A stretch of 5,458 nt of DNA from assembly GCA_020429545.1 (NCBI GenBank), contig JAGQLF010000061.1, positions 1-5,458 of the forward strand, written 5' to 3'. The translations under genes were made by a program, and so were the position numbers. Below, piece after piece: positions 1-5,456 of the stretch; position 1 is the first letter of the stretch; each line of letters starts with the position of its first letter. The notes under the pieces are model-generated. The model did not search any database, was not told where the DNA came from, and saw only the letters and a program-made list of their open reading frames with translations. This DNA comes from Candidatus Dojkabacteria bacterium (lineage in GTDB: Bacteria; Patescibacteriota; Dojkabacteria; J137).

Positions 1-374
1 AAGATAACCCTAAAATTGTTGACAAAAATAATTTACCATCTAATCTTCAAGCTATATATGAGAGAACTAATAAACTTCCTATTGGATATAGATTTCAGGA
101 TGAACAACTGAATAAAATACCTAAAAAAGGAAGTGAAAATGATTTATTTTCTTCAGGTGGGACAACAATAAAGCTGAGTAAAGAAGCCAGGGACAGTCTA
201 GATAAGCGAATAAGAAGACAGATGGGAAACAAATCATATGATACTCAGAAAGTTGTAGAGAATCTTGTAAGACTTGGTTTATCTGATTCTTCACAAGTTA
301 AAGATGCTCCCAGCAATGATGAAATAGAAAAGGGTATTCCAACAGATGAAGATGGTAATCCTATTGAATCATAA
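1..374 (+). CDS. 3' end of an unrecognised protein (5' truncated by window edge)
   Basis: The reading frame is open from base 3 to a TAA at 372-374, giving the last 123 residues of a longer protein. I do not recognise the family. The visible part is hydrophilic, with no membrane segment. Around local residues 54-93 there is a predicted strand (TTIKL), a basic helix (from SKEARDSLDKR through RIRRQMG) and a second helix (from TQKVVENL to VRLGL). This order resembles a ribbon-helix-helix DNA-binding unit, but that is inference from pattern alone. The tail after it is acidic and probably disordered, ending GNPIES. recX often follows recA, so I compared it with a RecA C-terminus and saw no RecA-like motifs. 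Codon use matches the downstream genes. That it is coding is well supported by the long open frame; its function is unknown. Confidence 0.7.
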   Translation, partial: DNPKIVDKNNLPSNLQAIYERTNKLPIGYRFQDEQLNKIPKKGSENDLFSSGGTTIKLSKEARDSLDKRIRRQMGNKSYDTQKVVENLVRLGLSDSSQVKDAPSNDEIEKGIPTDEDGNPIES

Positions 375-446
375 TTGCTGAGAACTGCGATATCAGAGCT
401 CATAGCGTATGTGCCCTTTCTGCTTCCAAGGAGTAGGAGAAATCTA

Positions 447-515
447 ATGACCTCACCTTTCTTCCAGCTTCGCTGGAATTCATCCTCTCCTGTAAGGAGA
501 GAAAAAAGCTCATAA
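447..515 (+). CDS. Possible 22-codon leader ORF ahead of recX
   Basis: An ATG at 447 opens 22 codons ending in TAA at 513-515. It is preceded by AGGAG (435-439) seven bases upstream, which is ideal Shine-Dalgarno spacing and the only such signal before any start in this window. The predicted peptide is polar and basic at its end, without a membrane segment. Its stop lies 44 bases before the recX ATG. The two hairpins fall inside it, so ribosomes translating it would disrupt them. Against it: it lies entirely in the repeat island, is very short, and its codon use does not resemble the neighbouring genes. It may be chance. Confidence 0.15.
   Translation: MTSPFFQLRWNSSSPVRREKSS
462..501. other. 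Tandem hairpins in the repeat island
   Basis: Two perfect stem-loops lie seven bases apart. The first, 462-478, has arms TTCCAGC and GCTGGAA around loop TTC. The second, 485-501, has arms CTCTCCT and AGGAGAG around loop GTA. The second is followed by a run of A rather than T on the + strand, and on the - strand the T run comes before the stem, so neither strand shows a classic intrinsic terminator. The left arm of the second hairpin (TCTCCT, 486-491) could instead pair with AGGAGA at 435-440, giving an alternative fold that encloses the first hairpin. Confidence 0.6.
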
Positions 516-559
516 CTAGAAGCTCGTAGCCAGAGGCTAGTCCATGGTATTCTATACTC

Positions 560-1171
560 ATGCAAATAACTTCAATAATTCAGCAAAAGAGAAACGAAGA
601 TAATGTTAATCTATTTTTAGATAATAAATTTTGGTGTTCAATTTCCAAAGATACACTTCTAGAATTTCAAATTCATAAAGGTAAAAATATTACTTCAGAA
701 ATTAAATCTGAAATTGAACAACTTTCAAAAGAAAATTTTATTAAAGAAAAAGCTTTAAAATATATATTCATTAGGCCAAGAAGTAGAAAAGAACTTTCTG
801 ATTACCTAATTTACAAAAAAGAGCTAGATGAATCTTCAGTAAATTCAGTTTTAAATACACTAGAGCAAAAAGGTACAGTTAATGATTCTGAATTTGCAAA
901 ATGGTTTGTTTCGCAAAGATTAATTAGTAATAAATATGGAGAGCAGCGAATTAGAAGCGATTTAATTAAAAAGGGAATTGCAAAGAGTATTATTGATAAA
1001 TCTATAAAAGAATTAGTAAATAAAGATGATCAACAAGAAAAGATAAAAGAACTGATAAAGAAGTTTGAGAAAGAAATAAAAGAGACAGATGAGTATAAAA
1101 AGAAACAGAAGATTGTTCAGAGGTTGCTTTCTAGAGGGTTTTTATATGAAAATATACTGAAATCAATATAA
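560..1171 (+). CDS. recX: Regulatory protein RecX
   Basis: A complete 203-residue protein of the RecX family, whose members bind RecA filaments and limit or modulate recombination and the SOS response. The N-terminal extension (residues 1-60) matches the pattern of longer RecX proteins: a short beta region ending near SISKDTLLEF and IHKGK. It is followed by three helical repeats at roughly 62-105, 106-155 and 158-203. Diagnostic stretches are ALKYIFIRPRSRKEL (65-79), VNDSEFAKWFVSQRL (107-121), GEQRIRSDLIKKGI (127-140) and VQRLLSRGFLYENIL (186-200). The ATG at 560 is chosen because it keeps the N-terminal domain intact and no other Met is near. No Shine-Dalgarno sequence precedes it. The next gene starts two bases after its stop, suggesting co-transcription. 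Unusually, the gene immediately upstream does not look like recA. Confidence 0.9.
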   Translation: MQITSIIQQKRNEDNVNLFLDNKFWCSISKDTLLEFQIHKGKNITSEIKSEIEQLSKENFIKEKALKYIFIRPRSRKELSDYLIYKKELDESSVNSVLNTLEQKGTVNDSEFAKWFVSQRLISNKYGEQRIRSDLIKKGIAKSIIDKSIKELVNKDDQQEKIKELIKKFEKEIKETDEYKKKQKIVQRLLSRGFLYENILKSI

Positions 1172-1173
1172 CT

Positions 1174-2247
1174 ATGGATGGGTATCTTGATAACAATTCC
1201 ACTAATAATTATCAACAAGTAGATTTAGATGTGCTAACTTCATTAAAAAATGAAATTGAAGCACAGTCAAATGTAGAGAATAGTTTTACTCCAACTCCTT
1301 TGGATGACCTGGATGTAGATAATTTACAAAAAATTAATCAAACCATATTTAGGTCAGACGCTTTTAAAAATCACACTCTATATTTTAATGAAGAGATAGA
1401 GCAATCATTAACAGAAACGATAGATTCTGCATTAGAAAAACATAATCAAACAATAGAAGGGTTATCTACAATTGAAGATATTTTAAATTTTGCTACATTG
1501 GTAGCCTGGAATGGTACATCAAACCATAATCCTATAGCAGCGTTAGAGGTTTTAGCAAGTAGGCCTGTAAATCTTATTGATCTTGAAAACCCTGGCCCAA
1601 CTAAATGTAATATATTTAACGGAAGTGTTAGAGAATTAGCAAATATACTTTTAAAGAGAAAATTTGGTGAAGATATATTTTCTAAAATTTTGGTATATGA
1701 TATTGGCGCTGACTTTTCTCAAGATCTTATACTACCACCATACAATTATTCTGCTACGCAAATGTCACATAGTCAAATTTTGTTATTAACTCAAACAAAC
1801 CAGGGACTATGCTATACAATATTAGATCCATACTTTAGTAGAAAAACAGCAAAATGGCCAGAAACTCTGGATGAAATGAAATCAATAGATAAAACATCTA
1901 TTAGAGCAATCTCTGGGCATATGAATATTTTTTTTAACTTAAAACCACAATTTATTGGCTCACATGTTCTAAGGTTAATAGATATGTTAAAAATTTATCC
2001 TGCAACAGAGGAACTTCTTAAAGCAATAAGAACTTATTTAGATGTTATAAAAGAAAATAGATTTGAAATTGGTAGAACACTCACGAATCAAATAAGTGAA
2101 GATATACAAAAAATTAAGACAGATAATCAATTTGTAACTAACTTTAGTTTTAATCAAATAAATGAACAACTACAAAGAAACTATGGATTAGTGTCATTTG
2201 AATCTGCTGTAGCTAAATTTGACCAAGAGTTCGGTATAACCTACTAG
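1174..2247 (+). CDS. Uncharacterised protein with possible Cys-His-Asp (transglutaminase/papain-like) core
   Basis: A 357-residue protein that I cannot assign by name. There is no signal peptide and no clear membrane segment, so a cytoplasmic location is likely. Residues 1-50 are acidic, Asn/Gln-rich and probably disordered. The middle part has the order expected of a transglutaminase/papain-type fold: Cys145 at the start of a helix (TKCNIFNGSVRELANIL, 143-159), then His199 at the start of a strand (MSHSQILLL), then Asp218 ending the next strand (CYTILDPYF, 213-221). The His-strand-Asp-Pro arrangement is typical of that superfamily, but the triad is my inference and has not been aligned. Residues about 260-357 are mainly helical. 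The gene sits 2 bases after recX and 32 bases before the PrgI-domain gene, so it is probably in the same operon. ATG at 1174 is used because the next internal Met is at residue 197. It could instead be a catalytically dead or unrelated fold. Confidence 0.75.
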   Translation: MDGYLDNNSTNNYQQVDLDVLTSLKNEIEAQSNVENSFTPTPLDDLDVDNLQKINQTIFRSDAFKNHTLYFNEEIEQSLTETIDSALEKHNQTIEGLSTIEDILNFATLVAWNGTSNHNPIAALEVLASRPVNLIDLENPGPTKCNIFNGSVRELANILLKRKFGEDIFSKILVYDIGADFSQDLILPPYNYSATQMSHSQILLLTQTNQGLCYTILDPYFSRKTAKWPETLDEMKSIDKTSIRAISGHMNIFFNLKPQFIGSHVLRLIDMLKIYPATEELLKAIRTYLDVIKENRFEIGRTLTNQISEDIQKIKTDNQFVTNFSFNQINEQLQRNYGLVSFESAVAKFDQEFGITY

Positions 2248-2279
2248 CAAAACAATCTTCATTAATATAAACTTGAATA

Positions 2280-3332
2280 ATGGAACCACATCCAGTCCCA
2301 CAAGATATTCTAAATACCGAATTCAAACTATTCGGTAGTTTTACTCTAAAACAGTTCTTAAAACTGCTAATGGGTGCACTCGTAGCTTTGGTTATTTTTT
2401 TAATACCAATGCCTGCAATTATTAAGTGGCCATTAGTAGGAATATCTTTATTTATTGGAGTTAGTTTAGCAATTGTACCAAGATTTGGTGTTTGGCTTTC
2501 TAATTATCTAAAAGCTCTTTTCATTTCTCCAAGGTATGTTTGGGTACATTTTTTTACTACAGAAGCTCCGAACGTGCTAGAGGGAACAACCAAGAAAACG
2601 GTAAACTCTCAGCAAAAAATTAGTACTAGCAAAAGTAAAAGAAGAGTAGATTTAGATGAGGTTTCTATAGATAAACTACTATCAGCCAGAGATAATCCAA
2701 GAAAAAGTACACCACTGCCACCAACACAAACTACAGATGAGCTTGATGAACCAATTAGACAAAATAATATTGATAGACTGATGACAGATGTTTTTAAAGG
2801 ACAGAAACCAAAAGTTCAAGAACAAGAACCAGTTCAGACTCAAGTGGAAGTACCTAAAACAACGGAACCAAAAACGAGAGAACAGTACATTGCAGAAATT
2901 CAAAAATTAAAGCTAGAAATGCAATCTATTGGTAAAGATCAAAAATATAAGGATAGAGAAGCAGATATTTTGCACAGGATAAATGACCTTATGCATGAAG
3001 TAAGATTGATGGACGGTAATGAAAAACAACCAGATCCAAATAAAAAGATTTCTATTACAGATGATGTTGAAGGACAGTTCGTTTTTGGAATTGTAGTTGA
3101 CCAAAAAGACCAACCACTAGAAGGAGCCGAGATTATATTTGACGATGAGGGAGGCAATCGTGATATATTGGCTGTAAGTGGTAAAGATGGCCGTTTTGCA
3201 AGCTCACAAAAATTGCAGAAAGGAGTTACATATAATATTTCTGCAAAGCTTGATGGCTATAGTTTCCACACTTATAAAATTAATGTTGGAGAGGGCAAAT
3301 TACCAGCATATAAACTAAGAGCAAAAAAATGA
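2280..3332 (+). CDS. PrgI-family membrane protein with C-terminal carboxypeptidase-regulatory-like domain
   Basis: A 350-residue protein with an unusual architecture. Residues 1-90 match the PrgI family (VirB3-like inner-membrane component of Gram-positive type IV secretion systems): VPQDILNTEFKLFGSFTLKQF (6-26), then two membrane helices at about 25-46 and 48-66, and an aromatic/basic end (SPRYVWVHF). Residues 100-200 form a low-complexity linker rich in Lys, Gln, Thr and Pro. About 200-245 is a heptad-like coiled coil (EIQKLKLEMQ through INDLMHEVRLM). About 262-348 looks like a carboxypeptidase regulatory-like / Ig-type beta domain: GIVVDQKDQPLEGAEI, then SGKDGRF, then GVTYNISAKLDGY. Known PrgI proteins are mostly short, so the 260-residue extension is noteworthy. 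No Shine-Dalgarno is visible. The stop overlaps the next start by 4 bases (ATGA). No VirB4 or VirD4 gene follows, so a role in secretion, conjugation or the envelope is only inferred. Confidence 0.85.
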   Translation: MEPHPVPQDILNTEFKLFGSFTLKQFLKLLMGALVALVIFLIPMPAIIKWPLVGISLFIGVSLAIVPRFGVWLSNYLKALFISPRYVWVHFFTTEAPNVLEGTTKKTVNSQQKISTSKSKRRVDLDEVSIDKLLSARDNPRKSTPLPPTQTTDELDEPIRQNNIDRLMTDVFKGQKPKVQEQEPVQTQVEVPKTTEPKTREQYIAEIQKLKLEMQSIGKDQKYKDREADILHRINDLMHEVRLMDGNEKQPDPNKKISITDDVEGQFVFGIVVDQKDQPLEGAEIIFDDEGGNRDILAVSGKDGRFASSQKLQKGVTYNISAKLDGYSFHTYKINVGEGKLPAYKLRAKK

Positions 3333-3595
3333 GAAAATCTTACGAAGAACTTCAGCACATGCTCACAAGTGCATCAGAGCAGATTAAGCTTGGTAGTGAA
3401 TGGGTGCATTATAAAAATCCAGATAAAAAGTATGAAGTAAAAGAGTTCGTGATAATTGAATCAACGCAAGTCGTAGGAGTTGTATATGAATCAGAAGATA
3501 ATCCAGGTATAAAATTTATGCGACCACTAGACGAATTCTTTGATAATGTTAAATTTGAAGGAGAAACAGTAAAACGTTTCAGACACATAAATTGA
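3329..3595 (+). CDS. DUF1653 domain protein
   Basis: A small 88-residue soluble protein. Residues 22-87 follow the DUF1653 pattern: a Tyr/Trp-x-His-Tyr-Lys start (EWVHYKN, 24-30), a YEV strand, a V-V-Y element (VVGVVYES, 48-55), the hallmark MRPLDEFF (64-71; 'RPL..F' in the family) and a closing G-x-x-x-x-RF (ending KRFRHI). The family is widespread in bacteria and its biochemical function is unknown. Here about 20 helical residues precede the domain. The ATG overlaps the stop of the PrgI gene by 4 bases, indicating translational coupling and making it the last gene of the recX-led operon. TGA is the stop, and a non-coding stretch follows. Confidence 0.85.
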   Translation: MRKSYEELQHMLTSASEQIKLGSEWVHYKNPDKKYEVKEFVIIESTQVVGVVYESEDNPGIKFMRPLDEFFDNVKFEGETVKRFRHIN

Positions 3596-3637
3596 TGTAT
3601 AACCTCCATGCTATAAGCTTCTTGATAATTTCTAGTA

Positions 3638-3666
3638 TTGTAAAAAATCTTTAGCTAATCTATAAT
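3638..3666 (+). promoter_or_regulatory. Probable sigma70-type promoter for the tRNA-Leu transcript
   Basis: TTGTAA at 3638-3643 (4 of 6 matches to the -35 consensus), a 17-base spacer, then a perfect TATAAT at 3661-3666. Transcription would start near 3673, about 124 bases before the mature tRNA, so the precursor would carry both hairpins at 3698-3740 and 3744-3791. No gene other than the tRNA lies directly downstream, which supports the assignment. AT-rich DNA makes chance matches common, but both boxes with ideal spacing are better than background. Confidence 0.5.
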
Positions 3667-3697
3667 TCAGAAGAATTTAGAGTATGGCAGTTAATTT

Positions 3698-3740
3698 ATC
3701 CCGATGCGATAGCAAATCATAGATTTGCATCTATCGGGAT
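3698..3740. repeat. Palindromic hairpin between DUF1653 and tRNA-Leu
   Basis: A large imperfect palindrome: outer arms ATCCCGAT (3698-3705) and ATCGGGAT (3733-3740), an internal loop (GCGATA against ATCT), inner arms GCAAATC (3712-3718) and GATTTGC (3722-3728), and loop ATA. Fifteen base pairs in total. It is more G+C-rich than its surroundings and looks like a REP-type intergenic palindrome. The bases after it (TACAATAATC) are not a T tract, so a canonical terminator is not supported, though it could shield the 3' end of the upstream mRNA. Confidence 0.6.
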
Positions 3741-3743
3741 TAC

Positions 3744-3791
3744 AATAATCTAATTCTTTTACTATTTTCATTCGTAAAAGAAAAGATTATT
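3744..3791. other. Long stem-loop just before tRNA-Leu
   Basis: Arms AATAATCT + TTCTTTTAC (3744-3751 and 3754-3762) pair with GTAAAAGAA + AGATTATT (3774-3782 and 3784-3791), giving 17 base pairs with only a small AA/A internal loop and an 11-base terminal loop. It begins three bases after the preceding palindrome and ends five bases before the first base of the tRNA. There is no T tract after the stem, so it is not a standard terminator. A role in tRNA precursor processing or upstream transcript protection is possible but inferred. Confidence 0.55.
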
Positions 3792-3796
3792 AGTAA

Positions 3797-3882
3797 GCCC
3801 GGGTGGTGGAATGGTAGACACTGCGGACTTAAAATCCGTTGCCGTTATAGGCGTGAGGGTTCGACTCCCTCCTCGGGTACCA
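3797..3882 (+). tRNA. tRNA-Leu (anticodon UAA), CCA encoded
   Basis: All arms can be drawn by eye. The acceptor stem is GCCCGGG (3797-3803) with CTCGGGT (3872-3878), including two G-U pairs. The D stem is GTG with CAC. The anticodon stem is GCGGA/TCCGT around loop CTTAAAA, placing anticodon TAA at 3830-3832. A long class II variable arm with GCC/GGC pairing runs about 3840-3854. The T stem is GAGGG/CCCTC with loop TTCGACT. The discriminator is A (3879), the usual leucine identity base, and CCA is genomically encoded at 3880-3882. It decodes UUA (and UUG by wobble), the favoured leucine codon class in this AT-rich window. Confidence 0.97.
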
Positions 3883-3898
3883 CTTTCTACTCATCTAC

Positions 3899-3928
3899 TT
3901 ACTACTTTCTATTTTAAGCTGATATAAT
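3899..3928 (+). promoter_or_regulatory. Extended -10 promoter for cca
   Basis: TGATATAAT at 3920-3928 is a full extended -10 element (TGn + TATAAT at 3923-3928). The best -35 candidate, TTACTA at 3899-3904, is weak (3 of 6) with an 18-base spacer, fitting an extended -10 promoter that does not need a strong -35. Transcription would begin near 3935, leaving a leader of about 15 bases with no Shine-Dalgarno before the ATG at 3951. It lies in the 68-base gap after the tRNA. Confidence 0.45.
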
Positions 3929-3950
3929 AACTTCAATATTGATGTAAAAT

Positions 3951-5456
3951 ATGATTGACCTAACAATTCCAAAATTTATTGAACTAATTCCAAACTACGT
4001 AATCTCAATTGCAGAAGATCTACAAGCAGCTGGTTTTGAAGCTTACTTAGTTGGAGGAAGTATTAGAGATGTTCTTTTAGAAAAAATCCCAACAGATTAC
4101 GATATTGCAACAAATGCATATCCAGAAGATATTCAAAAAATATTTCAAAAAACAGTACCAACAGGTGCAAAATTTGGAACAATAATTGTTGTTTCAGAAA
4201 ATGAGCAGGGAGAACGATTTGATGTAGAAGTCACAACATACAGATCAGATGCAGATTATGTTGGTGGAAGATGGCCAACAAAAGTGGAATTCACAAAAAC
4301 AATTGAAGAAGATTTAGCCAGAAGAGATTTTACAATAAATGCAATTGCGCTTGATTTACAAAATTTTGACGAAAGCGATGTAAACATACAAGAAATATTG
4401 GTAGACCCATATGGCGGTATATCAGATTTAGAAAATAAAATCATAAAGGCAGTTAGGGAACCAATAGAAAGATTTTCAGAAGATGGATTAAGAACAGTTA
4501 GAGGTTGCAGATTAGCAGCACAACTAGAATTTGAAATTGAACCTGCTACTTTTGAGGCAATGAAGCAGACAAACCATATAACTAAACAGATCTCTGTTGA
4601 AAGGTTCAGAGACGAATTTTTGAAGCTACTGTTAAAATCACCAAAGCCATCAGTTGGTCTTAGATTAATGAAAGATGCAGGAATTCTGACTTTATTTATT
4701 CCAGAACTACTAGAAGGAATAGATGTAACACAACCAGAATTTCATGTAGAAGACGTATTTGAGCATAGCTTAAAAACTTGTGATGTTGCAGAGGATTCTA
4801 TTAAAGTAGCTGCTCTTTTCCACGATATTGGAAAGCCAAGAACAATTAGCAAAGATGATAAAGGAACTCACTTTTATGGACACGATCAAAAAGGAGCCGA
4901 AATGACAAAAGAGATTATGCAAAGACTAAAATTTCCAAATGCCGAAATTGAAAGAACAGTAAAACTAATTAGATGGCACATGTTTTATTACCCATCAGGA
5001 GATTGGAGAAAAGAAAATTTAGGAGCATCAAATGTAGCGCCAGAAGATAGCCACTTAGAGCCAGAAATAAAAGGTGAATCTGCCGATCCAAATGCTTATG
5101 GATGGACAGATGGAGCAATAAGAAGATTAATTATGAATGTTGGAGGTGAAGACGCGATTGATGATTTATTTAAGTTAAGAATTGCAGACGCAACCTCAAA
5201 TCCGAAAGCACCATTTAATCCTAAAGAAATAGATGTTTTAGCTGCCAGAGTTTCGCGTGTTAGAGCAAGCGACATGGCACTAAAAGTTACAGATTTAGAT
5301 ATTAATGGTCATGATTTAGCTGAGATAGGAATTGAAGGAGGAAAAGAAATGGGTGATATTTTAAAAGAATTATTAGAAATGGTTATTGACGATCCTCTTT
5401 TGAATAAAAAAGAAACTCTTTTAGAGAAAGCTAAAGAGTTAAGAATTAAAAGCTAA
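3951..5456 (+). CDS. cca: CCA tRNA nucleotidyltransferase with HD domain
   Basis: A complete 501-residue class II CCA-adding enzyme, which adds or repairs the 3' CCA of tRNAs using CTP and ATP in the cytoplasm. The N-terminal nucleotidyltransferase head shows GGSIRD (35-40), metal-binding Asp49 and Asp51 in PTDYDIAT (47-54), DVEVTTYR (91-98) and RRDFTINAIALDL (124-136). The nucleotide-selecting EDxxR motif is at 177-181 in FSEDGLRTVRGCRLAAQLEF (175-194). An HD phosphohydrolase domain follows: EHSL (His272), the HDIGKP signature (291-296), GHD (His311) and RWHM (His343). The C-terminal part, GWTDGAIRRL (384-393) to the DLDINGHDL and EMGDILKELLEMVIDDP stretches (448-482), matches HD-containing bacterial versions. 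About 350-380 is a hydrophilic insertion-like loop. It has its own probable extended -10 promoter and no Shine-Dalgarno. The first ATG is used because the head domain starts soon after it. Confidence 0.95.
   Translation: MIDLTIPKFIELIPNYVISIAEDLQAAGFEAYLVGGSIRDVLLEKIPTDYDIATNAYPEDIQKIFQKTVPTGAKFGTIIVVSENEQGERFDVEVTTYRSDADYVGGRWPTKVEFTKTIEEDLARRDFTINAIALDLQNFDESDVNIQEILVDPYGGISDLENKIIKAVREPIERFSEDGLRTVRGCRLAAQLEFEIEPATFEAMKQTNHITKQISVERFRDEFLKLLLKSPKPSVGLRLMKDAGILTLFIPELLEGIDVTQPEFHVEDVFEHSLKTCDVAEDSIKVAALFHDIGKPRTISKDDKGTHFYGHDQKGAEMTKEIMQRLKFPNAEIERTVKLIRWHMFYYPSGDWRKENLGASNVAPEDSHLEPEIKGESADPNAYGWTDGAIRRLIMNVGGEDAIDDLFKLRIADATSNPKAPFNPKEIDVLAARVSRVRASDMALKVTDLDINGHDLAEIGIEGGKEMGDILKELLEMVIDDPLLNKKETLLEKAKELRIKS

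Larger units (their letters stand above)
381..545. repeat. Intergenic repeat island with AGCTC(A/G)TA units and hairpins
   Basis: This gap between the partial gene and recX differs in composition from its neighbours: by hand count 74 of 160 bases (381-540) are G or C, against 13 of 60 in the recX start (601-660). It contains three copies of a degenerate unit: AGCTCATAGC at 397-406, AGCTCATAAC at 507-516 and AGCTCGTAGC at 521-530. AGGAGA occurs twice (435-440 and 495-500). Two perfect hairpins sit between the repeat units. The organisation suggests a dispersed palindromic (REP/MITE-like) intergenic element, which is inference because other genomic copies cannot be seen here. No transposase, target-site duplication or terminal inverted repeat could be defined. 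Confidence 0.55.

Noticed and set aside
485..507. Intrinsic terminator from the CTCTCCT/AGGAGAG hairpin
   Set aside because: On the + strand the stem is followed by A residues. On the - strand the T run precedes rather than follows the stem.
381..545. CRISPR array from the AGCTC(A/G)TA repeats
   Set aside because: The units are about 10 bases, degenerate and irregularly spaced, with no spacer pattern and no cas genes.
553..558. TATACT as a -10 box for recX
   Set aside because: It lies one base before the recX ATG, so transcription would begin after the start codon.
245..565. 106-codon ORF on the - strand across the repeat island and the end of the first gene
   Set aside because: About half lies antisense to the partial coding sequence and the rest is repeat DNA. 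It has no recognisable domain, and the + strand codon pattern is convincing.
2682..3157. Three - strand ORFs of 66-73 codons inside the PrgI gene
   Set aside because: They are antisense shadows of a well-supported gene, Phe/Ile-rich as expected from A-rich coding DNA read backwards.
3330..3332. UGA read as glycine (alternative code of some small-genome bacteria)
   Set aside because: Read-through would continue in a different frame over DUF1653, whose match is clear, and both TGA codons sit exactly at expected family ends.
3409..3609. - strand ORF opposite DUF1653
   Set aside because: It is antisense to a clear DUF1653 match and has no domain of its own.
3684..3722. 12-codon ORF starting in the intergenic region before the tRNA
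   Set aside because: It is too short, lacks a ribosome binding site and runs through the palindrome.
4256..4444. - strand ORF opposite cca
   Set aside because: It is antisense to the conserved nucleotidyltransferase domain.
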